From: Panicum virgatum
Taxonomy: Eukaryota; Streptophyta; Magnoliopsida; Poales; Poaceae
DNA length: 64,000 nucleotides
Reading direction: 5' to 3'
Assembly (NCBI RefSeq): GCF_016808335.1
Contig: NC_053149.1
Span: forward strand, 58,085,922 to 58,149,921
Below the pieces are notes generated by a model, which saw only the letters and a program-made list of their open reading frames with translations, had not been told where the DNA came from and made no database searches. A program made the position numbers and the translations under genes. Shown in pieces: positions 56,921 through 64,000 of the stretch (the first letter of the stretch is position 1; every line of letters begins with the position of its first letter).

Positions 56921-58000
56921 AGTGTATGCTATACACTAAAAAAGCCAAGGGGTTGTCGTCTCGAAACACGAGTCGAAGCCAAGAAACCTTTGGCTACAAA
57001 TCAAAGTGTATGCTATACACTAAGAAAGCCAAAGGGCTGTCGACTCGAAACACGAGTCCAAGCCAAAAAACATTCGGCTACAAATTAAAGTGTACACTAT
57101 ACACTAAGAAAGCCAAGGGGCTGTCGTCTCGAAACACGAGTCGAAGCCAAGAAACCTTCGGCTACAAATTAAAGTGTACACTATACACTAAGAAAGCCAA
57201 GGGGCTGTCGTCTCGAAACGAGTCGAAGCCAAGAAACCTTCGGCTACAAATCAAAGTATATGCTATACACTAAAAAAGCCAAGGGGCTGTCGTCTCGAAA
57301 CACGAGTCGAACCCAAAAAACATTCGGCTACAAATCAAAGTGTATGCTATACACTAAGAAAGCCAAGGGGTTGTCGACTCGAAACACGAGTCGAAGCCAA
57401 GAAACCTTCGGCTACAAATAAAATGTATGCTATACACTAAGAAAACCAAGGGGCTGTCGACTCGAAACACGAATCGAAGCCAAGAAACATTCGGCTACAA
57501 ATAAAGTGTATGCTATACACTAAGAAAGCCAAGGGGCTGTCGTCTCGAAACACGAAGCCAAAAAACCTTCGGCTACAAAATAAAATGTATACTATACACT
57601 AAGAAAGCCAAGGGGCTGTCAACTCGAAACACGAGTCTAAGCCAAGAAACCTTCGGCTACAAATCAAAGCGTATGCCATACACTAAGAAAACCAAGGGAC
57701 TGTCGTCTCGAAACACATGAGTCCAAGCCAAGAAACCTTCGGCTACAAATTAAAGTGTACGCTATACACTAAGAAAGCCAAGGGGTTGTCGACTCGAAAC
57801 ACGAGTCGAAGCTAAGAAACATTCGGCTAAAAATTAAAGTGCATCCTAAACAAACCAAGGGGCTCTTGACTCAAAACATGAGTCGAAGCCAGAAAACCTT
57901 CGGCCAAAAACGAAAGTGTGCCTTAGACACTAGGATGCCAAGATTCCGACGATCCCAAAAATGAGTCACAGCCAAGAAGCCTTCGGATAAAACGAAATAC
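56921..58000 (+). repeat. Hairpin-rich minisatellite, unit about 84 bp, about 12 copies
   Basis: The landmark AGTGTATGCTATACAC (or ACAC variant) begins units at 56921, 57005, 57089, 57173, 57255, 57339, 57423 and onward to about 57840, degrading after 57880. Spacing is mostly 84. Each unit has two inverted repeats: GTGTAT-GCT-ATACAC and GACTCG-AAACA-CGAGTC (in some units GTCTCG). The conserved AAGCCAAGGGGCTGTCG and AACCTTCGGCTACAAA lie between. It is located between the 3' end of integrase and the convergent antisense ORF. Confidence 0.9.
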
Positions 58001-58232
58001 ACACTACCAAAGTCTTCAGAGCAAGACTGCAAGGGAGCGGGAGACGCTTTCGCACAATATTGCAGCCTTCCTCCCAAAGACTTCGTTACATCAAAACAAT
58101 AAAACCCCGGGACAACCTTGCAAAGAAAGGAGGACGCTTTCAAAAAATACCCAACCTCCGGAGAAACAAGAGCTTGGGAGGGGGCAGACGCTTTTAAAAT
58201 AAAAAGATCTTATCCCTCCGGAGATCTGCAAA

Positions 58233-58405
58233 GCCACCTCGAAGGATGGAATAATTCCAAAACTAAGCCACCTCGAAGGATGGAACAGTTCTAAAACAAA
58301 AGCCATCTCGAAGGATGGAACAGTTCCAAAACAACAGCCACCACGAAGCATGGAACACATATAAACTAAAGCCATCTCAAAGGATGAATCGGATCCAATA
58401 CAAAG
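58233..58405 (+). repeat. Second minisatellite, five units of about 35 bp
   Basis: GCCACCTCGAAGGATGGAA-type units begin at 58233, 58267, 58302, 58337 and 58371 (spacings 34, 35, 35, 34). The copies differ at several positions, so the array is older than it is long. Confidence 0.85.
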
Positions 58406-61102
58406 TCAAGCATCCACGAATTCAAGTGCTACCCGAGGCTACCATCAGACCACCTCAAGAATTCAGCGACACTAGCACCAGGATTAGCAAAACTAAAGCG
58501 CTCCCAATCCGTCCCGCTCACAATAACACCTCCGCCATGGATACGCAGCGGTCGAGCATAAAGAGCATGGTTGGCAGGCACGATTGCCTAATCAAGAAAC
58601 AACGAGTTACTATACACGGCCGGATCTCCCCCCACCACACAAAAACCCCAAACCAAAGTTGTCGCGACTCTAAACCTGAGAAGCATCACTCTCGGTTGGA
58701 GCCCCGGAGCCCCCGCCAGCCACGGACCCTCCCGCGATGTCCTCAAGACGAGCACCCTCCTCCACAACACCCTTCGCGGCCTCGCAAGCACGCCTTGCCT
58801 GCGAAGAAGGATTGAAACAGTCAACAGCGTACCCAAGTTTAAAAAAAAAAACTTATTCCCCAAAGGAAGGCAGAAGGGAAAAGGAAAAACAAACCTCTTC
58901 TAGTCTCCGTCGCGCAGCCTCCTGAACCACTTACCGACCAGAAAACTTCCAAAATTTACGAAGGAAAGCCTTTTTAACAGTCTGAACCTTCGCAATATCA
59001 TCCTCAAGCTCAGCATAATCTGGAAAGGTATAGTCCCGCGCGCCAATTGTTTCCAGCTCTCGACAACCTTCGCAAGCCAAGACAGCCATGACGCTTTAAC
59101 AAGTCATGACTGCAGTGTTGTCCGACACGCTAGCCAAAATCTAACCTAGATCCTCGAACTCGCCCAACAGCCAATCGAGCAGCCCTGACGCGCCACATTC
59201 GGAGTCCTCCGGGAAAGGCGAGGGCTCAGCACCAAAAGATGCCAAAGCCTTGCGGTATTCCTCGCGGATGGCCGCGCTCTTGCTCAAGATGTCCTGCGAG
59301 GCGGACTCCCACATCGCGCGGTCCTCCTCAACCTCCTTAAGCTCTGAGATCTTGTCATTTTTTCTCTCGACATCGGCTTTGAGTTGGCGAACCTCCGTTT
59401 GAAGGTTAATAACCTTCGTAGCATCTTTCTCTACCACACTTCGAAGTTTCTCAAGAACACCTTCGTCAAGGCTTATTTTCTCCTACATCTTCGCAATGGT
59501 CTCTTCCTTTTCGATACCCTCCCCTTCAAGAGCTAGTTCTCCGACGTCAAATAACCGCGAAGGTTCTCCAAGGCTTCATTTTCTTTCTCCAAAGCGCTAA
59601 TCCGCTCCATCAGGCGAGCCTTCTCAGCAGAGTGAGCCAGAAAATCATGCTCATCCTTCCTAGCACTACCCACAGCTGCACGACTGGCAAGCAAAGCCTG
59701 AAAGAAAACCAGGCTCAAAACCAACACCGCCAATAAAAGACAACTCAACAACACACAGCACAAACCTTCGCGCATAATGACGCCGTGATCCGACTAAGAT
59801 TTCTGGTCCCGTAAACTCCAAAACTCTTCATAAAACCTACACAGACCAAAACACATGACAAAGCTGCACAAAACACAAGATCTAAAAGAAAACAAGGCCA
59901 GAGCGCCGTACCCTCAGCATCAAAATTCTCGACATCCCCGGGGAGAGCAGGCTGGTTCCTTGACGCGACTCCAGCAGTCTCAGCCTCCGAAGGCTCCAGT
60001 CCCATCAAATCCCCGAGCTCCTTCATCACGCTTGCAACATCTACTTGAAGGGGGTATCGAAGATAAGGGTCAGTGTCAGGACCTTGGAAAGCAAGGCGTC
60101 TAGAGATCGAGAAGGTACCTAGTTCAGAAAACCGATCTTTCGCTTCAATCAAATGGCCATCAACCCCCGCGGTCCCTTGGGCTTTGTCATCTTCGCCGGT
60201 CTGTAAAGCAATCGAATCACTCGGGCCCCCCATGAAATCATCCTTCCCGTCAGCACCCTTGGATCCTCCAATGGGAACCTCCTTCCCCCTCTCCATGTCA
60301 TCATCCTTCTCTGGGGATGACATCTCTTCAAGCAAGAGCTGGGGGGGTGCTCCACCCCTCCCCTGGGCTGAACCTTCACGAGAACCGAAGGTGCTTCCTC
60401 GTCACTTTCCTCGTCCAGAAGATTCACAACCCGAAGGGAAGATTTGACCCCCTTTTGCACTGCCGTCAAGACAGCACCTACAGTGTTTGGCTCTGCACGG
60501 AACGAACCAAATTGATCAAGATAAAGGTGAACCCTTTCACCAGTGCGCAAGCGCCAGGGAACGCTACTCTCCGTAGCGCGAAGCTCCCGCATAAAAGCAT
60601 CACTACCCAAATCCTCTCTAGCAATATGAAAAGAGCAACCGCAAGAAAAGATACCTTTCCCTATTGACTCTTTCGCCGCACCCGCCGCAGGCTTGATCAT
60701 GGAGGTGCGCGAAGGTTTCTCAGCGACTACTTTTGGAGCCTTCGCAGACTGAGCAACAACAGCCTCGGCCTTCTTGGCCTTCTTGGCGGTCGGACCTTCG
60801 GACAACCTCACGGAGGGCGCAGAAGTATTTGCCCCCCTTTTCCTCTCACGAGGAGCTTCGCGGGGGCCATACACAACGGCCATCTTCAGAAAACTCCGGT
60901 TCACCCTGATCTTCTCGGAGCAAATAGCTTCAAATGAATCACGTTCCATCGTCAGATAAGGACCGGCAATAGCAACTGCCTCTTGCTCGATCTCTTCGAC
61001 AACCATATCGTCAGAAACATCTTCGGGTTTCCGCAAGCCAAAATCTGGGAAAGGAAGCTTATCCCTCAAGCCAGCGACTCGAACCTTCGAGAAGGCCCCC
61101 GG

Positions 61103-63270
61103 CTCTGTTAATAAGTCGTCGCCTAGGCGTCGCCTAGTCGTCCGGTCGCTCTCCATGTACTGGGCGTCACGCTCGACTTACCAAGCTGCGATATGGCGTC
61201 CGACTTCCGTAGTTAGGCGTCGCCTAGGCGGTAAAAGGCGAATTTGGACGCCTCACGGGTAGAAGACGACGCCATATCGCAGCGCGGGAGGAGCGCGCGG
61301 CGCGACCCGCGCGGGAGGATGACCCGCGCGGGGGAAGGGCGCGGCGTACATGACCCGCGCAAAAAAACGTGAGCTGAGATTCAGATAGGGCCATAGAGGA
61401 TAGGGCAGCGGCGCACCTGAAGGTTGGCGGCGGCAGCGCACCTGAAGCTTGGCGGCGGCGGAGCACCTGAAGGTTGGCGGCGGCGCGGCGCACCTGACCA
61501 GCAGCAGCTTCCAGCCTTCCACCAAGGAGCCCAGGAGGCAGGAGCCGAGGAACAGGACTAAGGCGCCAAGCCACAGGTACTCTGCTCCCTTCCTCGCTCT
61601 CTGCTCCTTTCCTTCCTCCTCTCAGCTTCCTCACCAGCTGCTTCCGCCTTCCACCAAGTAGCGCAGGAGGCAAGAGCCCAGGAGGCAGGAGCCCAGGACT
61701 AGGACCAAGGCGCCAAGCGCCCAAGCCACAGGTACTCAGCTTCTGCTCCCATCCTCGCTCTGCACTTTGCTACTCTGCTTTGCTTTGTTTTCTGAGATTT
61801 TTGTCTGGATGATAATAGGTCCAGGACTCCAGGTTGTAAAGCAGGTTGCCGAAGGTTGCACATCACCCAACTAAGAGGTTCCCTCCCATTCTCTTTATGT
61901 CTTCCCCCTTTTCTTTGTCTATGCAAGTATGCAGTAACCTCTTACACCTGCATTGCTTCTGCTCCCATCATGATATATGTATTCACTGCATTGAATTTCT
62001 GTCTATTAGACTATTAGTTGTAGGTATTTGTCACCTTCGGCAAGTATTAGCTCCCTTGAACAATACTCTTCTTATGCCGAAAGTCAACCTACTATATGTT
62101 CCTGTCTTCCTGGCCTAGATGCAGCTTTATATATGTGATATGTCACAGATGCGACTTCTTTCTTCTCTGAAAGAACTGTGCTAGCTTGATCCGTTTGGCA
62201 ATCCAAAATCTGGCCAATTCTATTTTGTATGCTAGCTTGATCTTTTAATATGCACTGCTGTCCTCATCATATTTTAATTATGCCCATGGTTGTTGGCTCT
62301 TTTCATGTACTATCTAGCAACAAAAAAATGGCAACTCCAGCTGACTCTGTCAAACCTGCATATGATCCCAAGACTGATCCAGGCAGGAAGCCCAAAAAGT
62401 CTAAGGACCCAGGCTGGAAGTATGGATATTGGGCAAAGCTTGGTAACCGAGATGAGGTGACATGTACCCTATGTGGCACAATGGTTCATGGGGGCATAAA
62501 AAGGCTGAAGCAACATCTAGCAGGTGGCTTTGGAGATTCAAAAATATGCAGCGAAACTACTACAGAGATTAGGGTGGAGATGACAAATTACTTGGAAAAA
62601 ACACAAGAGGCAAAGGCCAATGTACCTAGATGATGAGGAAGAGCAGGTAGAGGAGAATGGATTGCAAGCTGCAAATAACCATGATGAGTTTGATGATGGA
62701 TATTGAGTTGGGGTTGTCTTTTGAGCTTGGGTTGGCTTTTGAGAGATGTTACTTATGCTATATTTTTATGGACTGATGTATCTAAGTTATGCTACTTATG
62801 CTGCAAATTATCCCACTAGTATCTAAGTTTATGGACTGATATATTGATGTTACTTAGGCTGTATTTTTACCCATTATGCTACTTGTGAACTTGCCCATAT
62901 ACTACTATTGTTGACCTCATATTGCTAAATTTCTCTATTTTTTTAGCTTGGTGCTTGGGAGAATAAAAGAGATCACAAATCATCAGCAAGAACAAGATAC
63001 ACTTGATCCATATTTACATAGCTAATTAATTGCATTATAACTTGTTTCTTACATTCATTATCACTCACAACATGTTGCAAGTACATGCTACATCAAGTAA
63101 GAGAAATTGGAAAGAAGAGAGCTGGAAAATTGGCACCAACAAGGTATGTTTCTGCTCTTTTCCTACATGCTAGGACATCTGTATGGCGTCGCCTCGCCGC
63201 GCGCCTTAAGCGCCTAGTCGACTCAAAGGGCTGAGTCACCGCACTTCGCCTTACCGCCTTAAAAACATTG
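61103..63270 (+). mobile_element. hAT element with an internally deleted transposase gene
   Basis: Perfect 8-bp duplication GCCCCCGG at 61095-61102 and 63271-63278. Degenerate inverted ends CTCTGTTAATAAGTCG and CTTAAAAACATTG. Subterminal regions are rich in CGCCTAGGCG, GTCGCCTAG and related words at both ends. It is 2168 bp, much shorter than an autonomous hAT. The only recognisable coding part is the BED finger at 62327-62633. It sits in the antisense ORF of element B, on the opposite strand to that ORF. Confidence 0.85.
62327..62633 (+). pseudogene. BED zinc finger exon of a truncated hAT transposase
   Basis: A start ATG at 62328 (MATPADSVKPAYDPKTDP) opens a frame of 101 codons. It contains a BED-type DNA-binding finger: YWAKLGNRDEVTCTLCGTMV followed by GGIKRLKQHLAGG and a later Cys (KIC). 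The Cys-x2-Cys and His pair fits BED. After TNYLEKTQEAKANVPR the frame stops. A sister frame just downstream encodes an acidic tail (LDDEEEQVEENG...DEFDDGY) like the C-terminus of hAT transposases. The catalytic RNase H-like core and hATC dimerisation region are missing. An upstream leader at 61400-61740 repeats AGGAGCCCAGGAGGCAGGAGCC. The result is at best a DNA-binding peptide. Confidence 0.75.
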
Positions 63271-64000
63271 GCCCCCGGTAACCAATCCCTCGTCAACGGT
63301 CAGACCTTCGCGGCCAGATATTCTTCGATCAGATCACGACCGCGACCGCTCACGACGCGCGCCGCAAAAGCAAATGCGGAGCAGCACTCATTGTAGCCGG
63401 CCGCTGTCCTCCGGAAGTCTGCCTTGGTAATGTGCTTGAACTCCGCAACCTTCGCGGCAAGGGGATAGGAGAGTCCTTCCGAAGAATCAACACTAGGAAA
63501 ACCAATCTTGGCATAAAACCAATACTGCTCCCAATCATCTTCCCACTTGTTCTTCTGGCAATAAGATAGCTCCATCCTATCGATTCCATGGGTCTTGTTG
63601 GTCCTCGGGTGGAACGAACAACCACTCTGAGCATAATATACTTGCGGATCTTCGTCAAAAGAAACCTTCCACGTCTGTGGATGCATCTCGTAGAGTCTAC
63701 AGAAAGCATCCACGCTAACTGGCCCCTCGAAGGTTTTGATCGCCCAGAAAAACTTTGACAGCTGCACGATGGCGTTGGGGGTAAGGTGGTGCATCCGAAG
63801 ACCAAACCGGGCCAGAATCTTCGGAAAGACGGGGTCCAGCGGAAAACACAGACCAGCAGCAAAGAAGTCCCGAAACACCACACACTCTCCATCGCGAGGG
63901 TCCGGTGTAGTCTCCTCATCAGGGGCACGGCAAATTCCGGGGCCAAAGTACCCTTTTTGTTCATAACTCTCGACCAACTCCCGGGTCGCCCACGATTGAC

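Larger units (their letters stand above)
49173..64000 (+). mobile_element. Tat-lineage retrotransposon B (Grande-like), 3' LTR outside window
   Basis: Order on the plus strand: 5' LTR, gag, protease, reverse transcriptase (split by a solo LTR), RNase H, second RNase H, integrase. After these come a hairpin-rich tandem array, a second small array, and a convergent antisense ORF (split by a hAT element) running to the window end. This is the known Tat/Grande layout. The expected target duplication is CCACG (49168-49172). Frequent CGAAGG/CCTTCG words throughout LTR, coding and repeats distinguish it from element A. The coding parts hold stops and frameshifts, so this copy is inactive. Confidence 0.85.
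58670..64000 (-). pseudogene. Spliced antisense ORF of element B (PF04195-type), 5' end outside window
   Basis: The frame enters from the right edge (ELVESYEQKGYFGPGI at about 63990) and reads the 'putative gypsy type transposon' domain: DGECVVFRDFFAAGLCFP, HHLTPNAIVQLSKFFWAI, RMELSYCQKNKWEDDWEQ. A TGA at 63302-63300 replaces an expected Trp before PLTRDWLPGA. The sequence is then split by the hAT element and resumes at 61102: AFSKVRVAGLRDKLPFPDF, a basic KKAKKAEAVVAQ region, and acidic blocks to about 59930. Introns with GT/AG ends seem to lie near 59925-59835 and 59765-59700. The coiled-coil segments (MERISALEKENEALENL; LQTEVRQLKADVERKN) follow. The frame ends at TAG 58672-58670. The family is carried on the strand opposite gag-pol in Tat elements; function is unknown and it is not a true transposase. 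Stops elsewhere (for example near 59105) mark it as decayed. Confidence 0.8.

Noticed and set aside
56921..58000. CRISPR-like regularly spaced repeats
   Set aside because: Units are contiguous tandem copies of about 84 bp with no unique spacers, inside a plant retrotransposon; a minisatellite explains them.
63300..63977. Calling the antisense ORF a DNA transposase because of its Pfam name
   Set aside because: The name 'putative gypsy type transposon' is historical; there is no DDE catalytic domain and it belongs to a Ty3 element.

Overview
The window is plant nuclear DNA from a grass, most likely a panicoid (sorghum/millet/sugarcane-like). I infer this from the nested Ty3/gypsy elements of Tat and Del/Tekay type, the many Tourist-like and hAT MITEs, a T-tailed SINE, GC-rich grass-type exons, and a plastid-type chorismate mutase whose exons read like those of cereals. 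No species is claimed. I see no bacterial, viral-episome or organellar feature.

Four host loci are visible. A CLE signalling-peptide gene lies at 31106-31456 (+). A degenerate DUF1618-type gene fragment lies at 36137-36659 (+). A two-exon early nodulin-like phytocyanin gene lies at 43016-43617 (-). A chorismate mutase gene lies at 45453-47644 (-): five exons are visible, and the first exon, expected to carry the plastid transit peptide, is not in the window.

Layout. 1-636: end of a Del/Tekay-type LTR. 637-10139: decayed Tat-lineage retrotransposon on the minus strand, with the tail of its antisense ORF on the plus strand. 10140-13149: LTR remnant, Tourist MITE, two hAT elements (one with a Tourist MITE inside) and unassigned DNA. 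13150-23102: TIR element split by an 8.9-kb non-autonomous LTR retrotransposon, whose own 3' LTR holds a 614-bp hAT element. 23105-24510: three Tourist-like MITEs. 24577-29994: candidate Helitron. 29995-31105: unassigned DNA leading to the CLE gene. 31846-34790: CACTA end, a hAT MITE inside a Mutator-like MITE, and a hAT element with an internal 146-bp array. 35533-37122: foldback, DUF1618 relic and SINE. 37300-42237: solo Tekay-like LTR, itself hit by a second solo LTR. 43016-47644: the two minus-strand host genes. 47645-49172: apparent chorismate mutase intron 1, containing 345-352-bp tandem repeats. 49173-64000: large Tat element inserted there. It runs from its 5' LTR through gag-pol (interrupted by a solo LTR), a hairpin-rich minisatellite, and a convergent spliced antisense ORF (interrupted by a hAT element). 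Its 3' LTR lies beyond the window.

Most boundaries of the nested insertions are set by target-site duplications read directly from the sequence: TACTG, TATAG, CATAT, GTCACGGC, GGGTCCAT, GATGGATG, GTCAAACTT, ATTGCAAG, GCCCCCGG and an 18-bp SINE duplication. They give a relative order of events. All autonomous elements seen are broken by stops, frameshifts or nested insertions.
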